From: an uncultured bacterium
GTDB lineage: Bacteria; Cyanobacteriota; Vampirovibrionia; Gastranaerophilales; Gastranaerophilaceae
Direction of reading: 5' to 3'
Length of the DNA: 64,000 bases
NCBI GenBank assembly: GCA_947073645.1
Contig: CAMTMK010000005.1
Span: 1-64,000 of the forward strand
Below the pieces are notes generated by a model. That model saw nothing but the letters and a program-made list of their open reading frames with translations. It was not told the origin of the DNA and made no database searches. Shown piece by piece: positions 52,837 through 62,130 of this stretch (position 1 is the stretch's first letter; each line of letters opens with the position of its first letter). Both the position numbers and the translations under genes were made by a program.

Positions 52837-53202
52837 ATGGCAGGATATTTGAAATCATTAACTATAGATGGACATAAGTTTGCTGTGCCTAGTGATTGTG
52901 AGGCAAAATTTCATATTGGCGGAGAACAAAATACTGGAAGTGTTACTTTTGGTGATGGTACTTCTCGTGCTACAAAGGGGATGGTTGCAGGCAAGATGGA
53001 AGGATTACAAGTGGATGGAGATATTGATATTTTAAAAAGTCTGCTAGGACGTGAAAATCTCCCAGTTAGAGCTGAAACAGATGACCGTTCATACACTTGT
53101 GACGGTATGATTGTTGTAGAATCTTTAAATATTTCTGGTAAAACTCGTATTACTGAACCGTTTGATATTATTTCAAATTCAGGTGGTTTAAAATGTGGTT
53201 AA
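52837..53202 (+). CDS. Tail tube protein (Mu gpM-like)
   Basis: The product has 121 residues. The opening DGHKFAVPSDCEAKF and the later GKMEGLQVDGDIDILKSLLG fit the Mu-type tail tube family. It follows the sheath by 4 bases. Confidence 0.85.
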   Translation: MAGYLKSLTIDGHKFAVPSDCEAKFHIGGEQNTGSVTFGDGTSRATKGMVAGKMEGLQVDGDIDILKSLLGRENLPVRAETDDRSYTCDGMIVVESLNISGKTRITEPFDIISNSGGLKCG

Positions 53203-53210
53203 GATAATTT

Positions 53211-53242
53211 AAGGAAGCGGTTTTATTTATGGCCGCTTCCTT
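53211..53242 (+). terminator. Strong hairpin after tube gene
   Basis: AAGGAAGCGG (53211-53220) pairs perfectly with CCGCTTCCTT (53233-53242). It lacks a clean T-run, so it may lower readthrough or stabilise the abundant sheath-tube message rather than terminate fully. Confidence 0.65.
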
Positions 53243-53278
53243 ATAACAAATTTTAAAATTAAGAGAGGAAGAATTTTT

Positions 53279-53698
53279 ATGAAACTTGAACAAATAATGG
53301 ACAGAGATGAAGCTCAAAGATATATTGAAGAAATGGCTGATAGTCTTGAAATAAATATGATGGATTTTGGTGTTAGAAAAAAAACAGATGATGAAATGAA
53401 ATCTGAAGGTTTATTTTTGGAAGCTGTAATGGCAGGATTGGTGTTTTATGATAATGAAAAAGCCTGCCTTGCTCAGAAATTAACTAAAGAAATTTCTGCA
53501 GGTGATTTTACTCGAGAGTATTTGCATTATAAAACAAAATTTAAAGTTAAGGATGCAAGAAAATTAAAAACAGGTGGACTTGAAGCTTCTATGGACATGA
53601 TTGCTCAAGTTTGTGATGTGCCTAAGGCGATTATAAATGAAATGCATGGATTGAATTTAGAAATTGCAATGAGTACACTGGATTTTTTCTTGAAATAA
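53279..53698 (+). CDS. Tail assembly chaperone, short form
   Basis: The product has 139 residues, helical and acidic/basic mixed. The position between tube and tape measure and the frameshift at its end identify it as the Mu gp41 / lambda gpG equivalent. AGAGAGGA precedes the ATG. Confidence 0.8.
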   Translation: MKLEQIMDRDEAQRYIEEMADSLEINMMDFGVRKKTDDEMKSEGLFLEAVMAGLVFYDNEKACLAQKLTKEISAGDFTREYLHYKTKFKVKDARKLKTGGLEASMDMIAQVCDVPKAIINEMHGLNLEIAMSTLDFFLK

Positions 53699-53856
53699 TT
53701 CTGCCTGATGTCTGGCTTATGGCAGATTATCTGTGGATAGAAAAATATGACACTTATACTGGTGTTGGTGAAATGACAGCACAGGAAGTTATTGATAATG
53801 CTCCTGTAGCTTATAAATGTGATAAAAAGAAAAATACAATACCGAAAGGATACTAA
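53279..53856 (+). CDS. Tail assembly chaperone, frameshifted long form
   Basis: A -1 shift at T TTT TTC (53683-53689) moves ribosomes into a frame that adds 55 residues (LEIILPDVWLMADYLWIEK onward, ending IPKGY) and stops at TAA 53854. The stop shares one base with the tape measure ATG. This parallels the G/GT pair of lambda. Confidence 0.82.
53683..53689 (+). promoter_or_regulatory. -1 ribosomal frameshift site
   Basis: Heptamer TTTTTTC in the X XXY YYZ register (zero-frame codons GAT TTT TTC), 7 bases before the zero-frame TAA at 53696. Confidence 0.85.
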
Positions 53857-55676
53857 TGGCATTTTCAGTATTTACTAAATTTAAAGCAATAGATGGTGTT
53901 ACACCTGCATTTCAGAGCATGATTGTTAAAGGTAATAGTTTTCAGGCACAGGCTGGGAGAATTCAAAATGCTTTTAGTAGAGCCTTTCGTGGAGTCGGTA
54001 ATAGTTTTACTAATTTGAAAAATGGAATTAGTTCTGTTGTAGATAAGATTTTTACTGTTAAAAATGCAATTATGGCAGTTGTTGCAGGGCAAGTAATTAC
54101 GAGAGTAGCTGCACTAGGAAAAGCTTTTGTTGATATGGCATCAGATTTAGTCGAAACCGAGGGGAAAGTTGAAGTTGTTTTTGGGTCTATGACTTCAAAT
54201 GTATACAAATGGGCTGACTCTTCAATTAAAAGTATGGGGCTTGCTAGGCAAACTGCTCTTGATAGTGCTGCTCTTTTTGGTGATATGGGTACTGGTATGG
54301 GTTTATCTCAACAGCGAGCAGCTGAGATGGCTATGACATTGACCCAGTTAGGGGCGGATTTAGCTTCTTTTAAGAATATTTCAGGTGATGGTGCGACTAC
54401 TGCATTAAAAGCAATTTATACTGGAGAAACAGAATCTTTGAAAAAACTTGGCGTTGTCATGACACAAGCAAATTTGGAAGAATTTGCTCGTAGTGTCGGG
54501 TTGCGAAAAAAAATAAAAGATATGAAAGAAGCTGAGAAGGTTGAGTTACGTTATCTTTATGTAATGGATAGAACAAAAAATGCTCAAGGGGACTTTTTGC
54601 GTACTGGTGGCAATGCTGCAAACCAAATGAGAATGCATTCTGAAATGTTGAAGGAGATCCAAACGAACTGGGGGATGATTATACTGCCAGAATACACTAA
54701 AGCTTTGACTTATGCTAATAAGCTTTTAGTAGATAATATGCCTGTAATTCAAAAAGCATTTGAAGATTTTTACAATGTTCTTAAACGCTGTTTTAATGCA
54801 ATTAGTAATATTTATCATTTATTGAAATCATTTTTTGATTTTATAGTTAAATATTCTGATAGTGTAATTGCAGCTTTAAGTGGAATTGCTACAGTTGCGT
54901 TAATAGCAAATTTTAATAATTTGACTTGGGCTGTTTTAGGGCTAGGGGTAAAACTTGGAAGTTTGGCAGCTTCAGTTTGGGCGAATGTGACTGCATTTGC
55001 ATCTTTTACTGTAGCATTATTATCTAATCCAGTGACTTGGATTGTTGTTGGTATTGGTGCTTTAGTTGCAGGACTTGTACTCTTAGCCTTGAATTGGGAT
55101 AAGGTAAAAGCAGCTGCGCTTGAGTTTGTTCAAAAAGCTAAAGGATGGATTGTTGATTTATGGCAAAAAATAGAGCCAATTTTTAATAAAATAAAAGAAG
55201 CTGTACAACTTGCTTTTAAATTTAGTGCTGTAGGTGCTGTTGTTAATATAACACGTAATATTAATGATAAACATAAAAATAATAAAGATGAAAAGATTCC
55301 TGGCTTTGCTAAAGGAACAGAATATTTTAAAGGTGGTCTTGCACTTGTTGGCGAACAGGGGCCAGAGCTTGTTCAATTCCCTATTGGTACAAAGATATAT
55401 AATAACAATAAAACAGTCAGCATGATTGAAAGAATGTCTCAGCCAAAATTTGATAAAGTTCTTGATTTAGAAAAATATAGAAAAATCAGAGATGAACGAC
55501 AAACCGTTATTAAAGAAACCATTATAAAAGAAGATCAGACTGCTAAAGATGATAATATTATTTATCTTGAAGTTGATTTAAAACTTCCTGAAGGCTGTGA
55601 GGCTAAGGTAGTTAATGCAAAATCTTCATCAGGTAAAGATTTTAAAGTTAAGTTAAAAGGAAAAACAAAACAGTGA
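53856..55676 (+). CDS. Tail tape measure protein
   Basis: The product has 606 residues. An N-terminal helical region has many Ala, Gln, Lys and Met; two hydrophobic stretches lie at about 340-365 and 385-415; a late GFAKGTEYFKGGLALVGEQG segment is seen in many tape measures. It sets tail length; at the known rule of thumb of about 0.15 nm per residue, a fairly short tail near 90 nm is expected. Confidence 0.88.
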   Translation: MAFSVFTKFKAIDGVTPAFQSMIVKGNSFQAQAGRIQNAFSRAFRGVGNSFTNLKNGISSVVDKIFTVKNAIMAVVAGQVITRVAALGKAFVDMASDLVETEGKVEVVFGSMTSNVYKWADSSIKSMGLARQTALDSAALFGDMGTGMGLSQQRAAEMAMTLTQLGADLASFKNISGDGATTALKAIYTGETESLKKLGVVMTQANLEEFARSVGLRKKIKDMKEAEKVELRYLYVMDRTKNAQGDFLRTGGNAANQMRMHSEMLKEIQTNWGMIILPEYTKALTYANKLLVDNMPVIQKAFEDFYNVLKRCFNAISNIYHLLKSFFDFIVKYSDSVIAALSGIATVALIANFNNLTWAVLGLGVKLGSLAASVWANVTAFASFTVALLSNPVTWIVVGIGALVAGLVLLALNWDKVKAAALEFVQKAKGWIVDLWQKIEPIFNKIKEAVQLAFKFSAVGAVVNITRNINDKHKNNKDEKIPGFAKGTEYFKGGLALVGEQGPELVQFPIGTKIYNNNKTVSMIERMSQPKFDKVLDLEKYRKIRDERQTVIKETIIKEDQTAKDDNIIYLEVDLKLPEGCEAKVVNAKSSSGKDFKVKLKGKTKQ

Positions 55677-56953
55677 TGAATTATGCCAGCAGACAGAAGC
55701 AAATTATATGGACATCACCATCAGGGAAAATTTTTAAGCTTTTAACAGACGGGAAAATAAAATTTTCACGCAAGCGTAAAGGTGAGGTTAAAAATAATCC
55801 TACACGAAGTTATGGGAAAAATAACAGCAAAACGTCGTATAAAACAGTGAACATGTCTGATGATACTTTTCAAGATATGGGTGTGAGCGGGCGTGATTTT
55901 AGTTTGAAAATATATTTTCTCGGCGACAATCATGATATTGAAGCGGAAAATTTTGATGCTGCATATTGTGAACGTGGTCTTGGGAAATTGCAGTTACCTT
56001 ATGGAAATATTATGACTGTTCAGGCGCTTGATATTGATTATGATATTGATACTGTTGAAAAGTCATCTATGACTGTTGTTAATATATCATTTCATGAATG
56101 TGGAAAGACGATTTATCCAACGGCACAATCATCTAATATGTCAGTTGCGAAAAAGAGTATTAATCAAGCGTTAGAAACTGTTTCTCAAAATTTTGGTGAT
56201 ACCGTTGAAAAACTTGCAGATAAAGAAACTTTTGCAGCAAAGTGGAGTGCAAATTTAGATAAATTGATGGCTAAGTTTGAGGATATACAAAATTCGGATT
56301 TTATAGGGATTTTAAATGATATAAAATCACAAAATATATTACATAATCCTTACGTAATGTCTACCCAACTTGGTATATTGCTAAAAAAAGGTGTTTTGGC
56401 TTATTATTCAACTTATGATATGCTTGATAATATCGAAGATTTGTTGTTTTCTTTTTTACCATCTTCGAAGTATTCATCTTCTTCAAGTTCATCTTTGAAG
56501 GCTGAATATACTGCTGATGATATATTTGCAAAGCAGACTATTGTAGCTGTAAGTGATGCTTTAATTGAAGCTGATTTTGAGTTGAGAAAAGATGCTGTAA
56601 GTGCAGTTGAAGATATACAGGATATAAATGATATTTATATAGAAAAATCACAGGAAATTGAACGGATTATTAATGAAAATATTGAAAATACGGTTATCAG
56701 TGAAGTTGATACAAATGAAATAATAAATAGTGTTATATCTTCTGTTATTAGTAAGATTGATGATTTGAAAATTGAAAAAACTATATATTTAAAAGATGTT
56801 TCAAATCCTTTAATGCTAGCTTTTCAATATTATCCAGATTTGTTCAAAAAGAATCCCGATAATGCTATTGCTTATTTAAACAAGACAAATGATTTTAGTG
56901 GTGATGATTTTTTGTATCTTGATAAAGGACGTAAGGTTGTAATCTATGTATAA
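55673..56953 (+). CDS. Mu gpN-like tail/DNA circularisation protein
   Basis: The product has 426 residues. The N-terminus (ASRQKQIIWTSPSGKIFKLL; FQDMGVSGRDFSLKIYFLG) fits the DNA-circulation N-terminal domain of Mu gpN-type baseplate proteins. The rest is helical and acidic. It overlaps both neighbours by 4 and 8 bases. Confidence 0.78.
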   Translation: MMNYASRQKQIIWTSPSGKIFKLLTDGKIKFSRKRKGEVKNNPTRSYGKNNSKTSYKTVNMSDDTFQDMGVSGRDFSLKIYFLGDNHDIEAENFDAAYCERGLGKLQLPYGNIMTVQALDIDYDIDTVEKSSMTVVNISFHECGKTIYPTAQSSNMSVAKKSINQALETVSQNFGDTVEKLADKETFAAKWSANLDKLMAKFEDIQNSDFIGILNDIKSQNILHNPYVMSTQLGILLKKGVLAYYSTYDMLDNIEDLLFSFLPSSKYSSSSSSSLKAEYTADDIFAKQTIVAVSDALIEADFELRKDAVSAVEDIQDINDIYIEKSQEIERIINENIENTVISEVDTNEIINSVISSVISKIDDLKIEKTIYLKDVSNPLMLAFQYYPDLFKKNPDNAIAYLNKTNDFSGDDFLYLDKGRKVVIYV

Positions 56954-58082
56954 AAAAATATATAAAGGTAATATGGATTATGATAATATCGCACGCAAAC
57001 TGTATGGTAGTCCAGATAAAGCTGGTGATCTTGCTAAGATTAATAATAATACTGACGGATACATTATTGTGCCAGATAGTGAAACACTTCAAGCAGAAGG
57101 TGATGGAGTTCGCTGTAATATTGATGGAGTTGTATATAACAGATTTTATAAATCTTTGCTTTTAAACTCTCTTGGTGCAATTAAGGGTGTTATATTTGAG
57201 TTTGACTCAAACCCAGAAGAGTTTTTGTTTAAACGAGGTCAAAAAGTTTCTGTTTATAATGATGATGATTTATTTTTAAATGGTTATATCTCAGATATTC
57301 AATCTGATGATACGCCGAATGGCTGTAAAACACTTTTATTTATCATGTCTTCTGCAGGGATTTTAATTGATACTGTTGTGCCAGAACCTTTAAATTTTTC
57401 TTATTTAAATATAAAATCAATAATTCAAACTATATGCGATTATTTTGGGTTAAATGTCGAATTTGAAAATAGTTCAAAACTAGAATATATTTCTCAAACT
57501 TCAATTGGGAATAGTTATAGTGCTATGGAAGATGAGAGTTGTTGGCAGTTTATAACAAGAATCGCAGGTTCACGCGGTTTAATAGTTGATGATGATGGAA
57601 TAAAGTTGCATGTTGGTACTATTCAAGACAAAGATGTAAAGATATCTTTTCTTGAAGGTGAAACTATAGGCGTTACTGGGTGGAAGTCTATATTTTCAAC
57701 AGAAAATCTTGCTAGATATTATGTTGCTATGACTCAATATCCTGAACCTGATTGCGTAGTAGTTGAAACTCCTTATAATTTGCCAATCACAAAGCGTATT
57801 TCTGATGATGATGCTTTTTCGGGAAGTTTAACAGATTTTGCAAATTGGAAGGCGTGCAGATATATAGGTGAAGCTTTTAAGATTGAGCTTGAAGTTAATG
57901 ACTTTTTTAATCTTAAAAAAGGTGATTTTGTATATATAAAATCACCCTCCTGTTATATTTTTGAAGAAACAAAGATGATAGTTGAAGATTTTGAACAGGA
58001 TAGCCTTGAAGGTAATAAGATTACATTAACGTTACCTTGTGCATATACGGGTGTTATTCCAAAGGAGTTGCCATTATGCTAA
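56946..58082 (+). CDS. Baseplate hub protein, Mu gpP (gp44)-like with LysM-like start
   Basis: The product has 378 residues. Residues 10-50 (DYDNIARKLYGSPDKAGDL, then NNNTD) resemble a LysM repeat. The rest fits the gp27-like hub (FEFDSNPEEFLFKRGQKVSV; EDESCWQFITRIAGSRGL). It sits at the top of the cell-puncturing device. Confidence 0.8.
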   Translation: MYKKIYKGNMDYDNIARKLYGSPDKAGDLAKINNNTDGYIIVPDSETLQAEGDGVRCNIDGVVYNRFYKSLLLNSLGAIKGVIFEFDSNPEEFLFKRGQKVSVYNDDDLFLNGYISDIQSDDTPNGCKTLLFIMSSAGILIDTVVPEPLNFSYLNIKSIIQTICDYFGLNVEFENSSKLEYISQTSIGNSYSAMEDESCWQFITRIAGSRGLIVDDDGIKLHVGTIQDKDVKISFLEGETIGVTGWKSIFSTENLARYYVAMTQYPEPDCVVVETPYNLPITKRISDDDAFSGSLTDFANWKACRYIGEAFKIELEVNDFFNLKKGDFVYIKSPSCYIFEETKMIVEDFEQDSLEGNKITLTLPCAYTGVIPKELPLC

Positions 58083-58537
58083 AATTTGCAAAAATAATTG
58101 ACGAGTCTGTTTTAGGGTTTATTCGAAAGTTTAAAGTTAAGCTGTATGGTTTAAATGATACATATATGGAACAATTTGGAAGTGGTGGCGAAGATTATAC
58201 ACCACCTTCTGATGCAAGGGCTTTAGCTGCAGCAATCGGAAATAACCCACGTGATGGGGTAGTTTTTTTGTACCAGGATAAAATTGAGAAAAAATCTCTA
58301 GCAGGAGAAAAACGTATTTATTCAACTGATGCAACGGGTTCGAAAATTGTCGCTGAAATTTATTTAAAAAATAATGGAAAGCTTTTGATTTCTACTAAAG
58401 GTGATATTGATATAATTTCGGACGGTCAAATTAATTTTGGAAAAGAAGGGAAGCCTATAGCACGTATTGGTGATACTGTTGAAGTTGACGGTAAAATTGG
58501 TAAAATTACATCAGGGGGAATAAATACAAGTGTCTGA
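58076..58537 (+). CDS. Baseplate spike protein, Mu gp45-like
   Basis: The product has 153 residues from ATG 58076 (AAAGGAG before it). An OB-like N-terminal part leads to a C-terminal beta-helix (GKLLISTKGDIDIISDGQIN), ending with IGDTVEVDGKIGKITSG. This is the membrane-piercing spike. Confidence 0.8.
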   Translation: MLKFAKIIDESVLGFIRKFKVKLYGLNDTYMEQFGSGGEDYTPPSDARALAAAIGNNPRDGVVFLYQDKIEKKSLAGEKRIYSTDATGSKIVAEIYLKNNGKLLISTKGDIDIISDGQINFGKEGKPIARIGDTVEVDGKIGKITSGGINTSV

Positions 58538-58958
58538 TTTTTTGATGATTGAAAATGGTGATGGTGGCGAAATTGAAGTTTCGAGTATTGGAGATATTGT
58601 TCTTGATGGGACACTTTATTCTTCAATATATTTAACTCTCTTTGGTGGAGAGTCTTTTTATAGGCAGTTTGATATTGAGGCAATAGATAATGAAAGTATT
58701 GAGCTCGAATTAAATAAACCTTCAACTTCTAATAATATGAAAAATCTTGCAAATATGATTAATTTTAAGCTAAACTGGCTTGTTAATTTAGGGTTAGCAC
58801 AGAGTGTTAATACCGAAGTTTTTACAGAAGGTGAAGTGTTGTTGAAGATTAATATCACAATCAGTCAACCTGATGGGAATTCTGAGAGATATGGGATTAT
58901 TTGGGATAAAGAAAAGTCTGAATTGAAACATTTTGGAGAAATTTATGGCAGGGTTTAA
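58530..58958 (+). CDS. Baseplate protein, Mu gp46/gp25-like
   Basis: The product has 142 residues from a GTG at 58530. It starts with a short beta-rich part then a gp46-type core (YSSIYLTLFGGESFYRQFD). Identified mostly by order between spike and gpJ. Confidence 0.7.
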   Translation: MSDFLMIENGDGGEIEVSSIGDIVLDGTLYSSIYLTLFGGESFYRQFDIEAIDNESIELELNKPSTSNNMKNLANMINFKLNWLVNLGLAQSVNTEVFTEGEVLLKINITISQPDGNSERYGIIWDKEKSELKHFGEIYGRV

Positions 58959-60165
58959 GAAAAAAACTATAAAAGAGATACAAGCTGATATTATTAATGA
59001 ATATTCTGTACGATTAAGAAAAGAAACAAATAAAGATACACCTTTGCTGCCTATTGCTGTAATGCGTTCACTTGCGTGGGCAGTTGCAGGTATTGCTTAT
59101 CTGATGGGTGATTATTTGACTTGGGTTTATATGCAAATTCTTCCACAATATTGTGGTTTACCGATTTTAAAATTATGGGGATCTTTATTAGGACTTGAAT
59201 ATAAAACAGGTACAAGTACTGTATTGCAAATTGAAATAAAAAATACAAAAGCGTTGATTTCAGCAGGTACTTTATGGAAAAGTTTAAAAAATGGAGTTGT
59301 ATATAAATCCTTGGCTTCCGTTAATCCTATTGAGGGAATTGCTATTGTGTCTGTTCAGGCTTTAACTTCAGGAACTGTGGGAAATTTAACACCTGGCGAA
59401 ATTTTAGATATTACAAATCCTTTTGATGGTGTACCTGATAAAGCAATTGTTAAATCTGTTCTTGTAATTGGTAGTAATGATGAGGATGTAGAAGATTATA
59501 GAAAAAGAGTTTTAATTCGTTTTAGGCAAAAACCTCAAGGTGGTAGTTTTGTAGATTATTTTCTTTGGGCTACAGAAGTTTTAGGGATTGTTGATGCTCT
59601 ACCCTATGTTTTGAATTCAGGTACTAATGTTATATATCTTGTTGCAGAGGGAAGTGGGAAAAATAGGACACCGAGCGGAAATGTTACTCCAAATCCTTTT
59701 CCAGAATGGGAAAATGGTAATATGAAAGAAATATCGGGTTCGGGTCAATTTTATCAGGTTGCAAAGTCTATTAATGGTACTGATGATATGAAAAATTCAA
59801 GACGTCCTGCGGGTGTAGTTGTTGAATTGCGTAAATGTAATTATACACCTTATAGGGTTGTGATTAGTGAGTTGACACCTTGTACAAATGATATGATTAT
59901 AAGAATTAAAAACGCAATTATATCTTATTTGGATGTAAAAAGACCTCATATATTAGCACTTGGATATTCACAACAAAATGCAAAAATTAATTCTGGTAAG
60001 ATTAGCGCAGCTGTGCAAAATACAATTGATTTTGATGGTGCAACATTTAGTTCCTTTGCTTTAAAAAACAGTGAAAACAAAATTATTAATGAAGATATTC
60101 TTGGTATAGGTTGCTTGGCTTTTCTTGAAAAATTAACTATTAATGGGTCAGATGTGGTATTATGA
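58945..60165 (+). CDS. Baseplate wedge protein J, Mu gp47-like
   Basis: The product has 406 residues from ATG 58945 (GGAGA before it). gpJ hallmarks: an N-terminal helical region followed by GTSTVLQIEIKNTKALISAG, then EDVEDYRKRVLIRFRQKPQGG. It anchors tail fibres at the baseplate rim. Confidence 0.88.
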   Translation: MAGFKKKTIKEIQADIINEYSVRLRKETNKDTPLLPIAVMRSLAWAVAGIAYLMGDYLTWVYMQILPQYCGLPILKLWGSLLGLEYKTGTSTVLQIEIKNTKALISAGTLWKSLKNGVVYKSLASVNPIEGIAIVSVQALTSGTVGNLTPGEILDITNPFDGVPDKAIVKSVLVIGSNDEDVEDYRKRVLIRFRQKPQGGSFVDYFLWATEVLGIVDALPYVLNSGTNVIYLVAEGSGKNRTPSGNVTPNPFPEWENGNMKEISGSGQFYQVAKSINGTDDMKNSRRPAGVVVELRKCNYTPYRVVISELTPCTNDMIIRIKNAIISYLDVKRPHILALGYSQQNAKINSGKISAAVQNTIDFDGATFSSFALKNSENKIINEDILGIGCLAFLEKLTINGSDVVL

Positions 60166-60818
60166 TATTTAAAACTTTTAAGATTTTATTAGGGAACGGA
60201 CGTGCTTGGCGCTTAGTAAATCCAAATATAAGGGCAATTGTTTTTGCTTTAATTAAGCCGTTTAAAGATTTAAGACTCGCTGGACGTCGTATTGTTTATG
60301 CTCCATTTCTTACGCAAAATCATTATGCATCGGAAGAAGAACAGCTTATTGATGTCGAAAATTACGAAAACTTGTTTGGTATTGAGCCTGTATCTAATAT
60401 TTTAAAAGAACGTCAATATAATACAGAAGCTCAATGGGCTTTAAGGGGTGCACAGGGGTTTGGATATATTGAAAAAGTCTTGGAACGTGCTGGGATAAAG
60501 GTAAAAGTAATTGAAAATATTCCTATGAAAGATTTATCGCATATTGGGGCTTTTGAATATGGGTTTACTCAGTATGGGCAGAATGTCAATGATGTAAAAG
60601 TTCAATATGGAGCTTCAGGTTACAGACTTATTGCTAACGGTAATCTTTATTATGGTGATAAGTATAATGATCCTGCTGTAATTACTCGTTGGGATAAAGT
60701 TATTTTGGTTGAAGTTATTAATCCTATAACTTATGGACAGTATAAAACTTTTGTTGATTTACTGCTTCGAACTAAGCCAATGGAAATTGTTTGTTTGTGT
60801 AAGTTGATTTTATATTAG
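60162..60818 (+). CDS. Baseplate/tail protein I, Mu gp48-like
   Basis: The product has 218 residues. Follows gpJ with a 4-base overlap, as in Mu. Segment YNTEAQWALRGAQGFGYIEK and the IGAFEYGFTQYG block fit the gp48-like family. Confidence 0.75.
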   Translation: MIFKTFKILLGNGRAWRLVNPNIRAIVFALIKPFKDLRLAGRRIVYAPFLTQNHYASEEEQLIDVENYENLFGIEPVSNILKERQYNTEAQWALRGAQGFGYIEKVLERAGIKVKVIENIPMKDLSHIGAFEYGFTQYGQNVNDVKVQYGASGYRLIANGNLYYGDKYNDPAVITRWDKVILVEVINPITYGQYKTFVDLLLRTKPMEIVCLCKLILY

Positions 60819-60827
60819 TGAGGGAAA

Positions 60828-61679
60828 ATGAAAAATTTATACGATTATGAAAATACTCAGTCAGCTAATACTGATTTGCCTTTTGGTGCTTTTAAAAATG
60901 AAAGTTCCCCAGGACAAAAAGATGGTACAGATATTATTGCAGAACATATTCAAGATATAGCATATCCGTTGTATCAAGTTTTACAACTTGCAGGTATAGT
61001 GCCAAACGGTGAGTTGGAAGATGGAAACAATAAAAAACAGTTTATACAAGCTTTAACAAATATAGGAATTTTAAAACATGCAGAAGGTGTTTCATACGAA
61101 GCTTCGATTCTTGTATGGCGTATTGTAGGTACAGAATTTGCTTTGTATCGTTCTAATTTTTCAGAAAACAATGCAGACCTGAGTGATGAAGAATCTTGGA
61201 CTAAGATACTCACAATTGATAATAAAAACAAAATAAACTTTCATGTAGAAACAAATATTTCAGGAAGTTTATCACTTCCCACTTTCTGTTTTAACTCGGG
61301 TGCAGTCGACAGTGACGGCAATTCTGCATTAATGACTGTTGAAAACGATATTTTGACCTTAAACGCTCCTGCTGTCGGTACAACAGCAGACGGAGAAACT
61401 TTTACGGTTTCTGAAAATATTACATTAGATATTAGTAATTTGGCAGACGGCAGTTATAATTGTTTCTACAACCCTGAAACTAACGGGCTTGAGATTTATA
61501 ACAACGAAATTTTTGAACAAAAAGCAGAACCCGAAAATTGGAGCATAAACGATATTTGGGTCAACACGAGCATTATGCCGAACGTTTCCTACAAAAAAGT
61601 ATCGGATACTGAAAAAGTTGTCACTAAACTTGTTCAAACCGCTGATGTAGAGCGGGTTTCAAATGGGGGGGGGGGGTAA
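60828..61679 (+). CDS. Tail fibre, shaft part, ending in poly-G switch
   Basis: The product has 283 residues. The N-terminal 60 residues should attach to gp48/gpJ, followed by a middle region with YEASILVWRIVGTEFALYRS and a beta-rich stem. The last four residues are Gly encoded by the 12-G tract, directly followed by TAA. With 13 or 10 G the frame would pass the stop, giving Val-Thr-Leu and the whole of the next reading frame (about 430 residues in all). With 11 G it ends after Gly-Asn-Phe-Glu-Gln. Confidence 0.8.
   Translation: MKNLYDYENTQSANTDLPFGAFKNESSPGQKDGTDIIAEHIQDIAYPLYQVLQLAGIVPNGELEDGNNKKQFIQALTNIGILKHAEGVSYEASILVWRIVGTEFALYRSNFSENNADLSDEESWTKILTIDNKNKINFHVETNISGSLSLPTFCFNSGAVDSDGNSALMTVENDILTLNAPAVGTTADGETFTVSENITLDISNLADGSYNCFYNPETNGLEIYNNEIFEQKAEPENWSINDIWVNTSIMPNVSYKKVSDTEKVVTKLVQTADVERVSNGGGG
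61665..61676 (+). repeat. Poly-G tract, 12 G, at 3' end of tail-fibre frame
   Basis: Twelve G followed at once by TAA in the fibre frame. It is the only G run longer than five that I see in the prophage. Confidence 0.92.
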
Positions 61680-61681
61680 CT

Positions 61682-62128
61682 TTGAGCAATAAAGAATACA
61701 ACCTTGCAAAACTACTCAAACGTATAAAAAAACTTGAAAACAATATTGACGGAGAATGGACGATTAGCAATATGACTTTGTTAGCCTACACTTCAAATAA
61801 TTTACCGCAAGATTTTGACGTTACGTATGATTTGAGTAATTATCTGCCTGATGACGGCAATATTTACGAATGTATTATTAATGGTTATATTGAAACATTA
61901 GCATCAAATAGAATTTGTTCAATTTCTGTCGGTAAAGTTATAAACGGTGAAAGTTGTGGAGCAGGTGGAATGTTTTTAAAGTGTGGCGGAACAGTTTCTA
62001 TTAGTTATGCTCATGGAACCATGCCCGTACTGGTTTTTGCAAATCGGAAATTAACAATTTTTCAGGCTGGTGCTGTCAGTACGGGAGCAGGCGGATTTAG
62101 TCTTTTAAGATACAGAAAGGTAAGGTAA
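61682..62128 (+). CDS. Tail-fibre tip (probable receptor-binding domain), fused when the switch is on
   Basis: The frame encodes 148 residues. A basic coiled coil (residues 1-22, LAKLLKRIKKLENN) leads to a beta-rich domain ending GAGGFSLLRYRKVR, typical of fibre tips. The only start is TTG 61682, 2 bases after the previous stop and without its own ribosome site, unless the G tract itself pairs with 16S rRNA. The more natural reading is as the C-terminal domain of the previous frame, joined by +1 or -2 G. Confidence 0.75.
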   Translation: MSNKEYNLAKLLKRIKKLENNIDGEWTISNMTLLAYTSNNLPQDFDVTYDLSNYLPDDGNIYECIINGYIETLASNRICSISVGKVINGESCGAGGMFLKCGGTVSISYAHGTMPVLVFANRKLTIFQAGAVSTGAGGFSLLRYRKVR

Positions 62129-62130
62129 AA

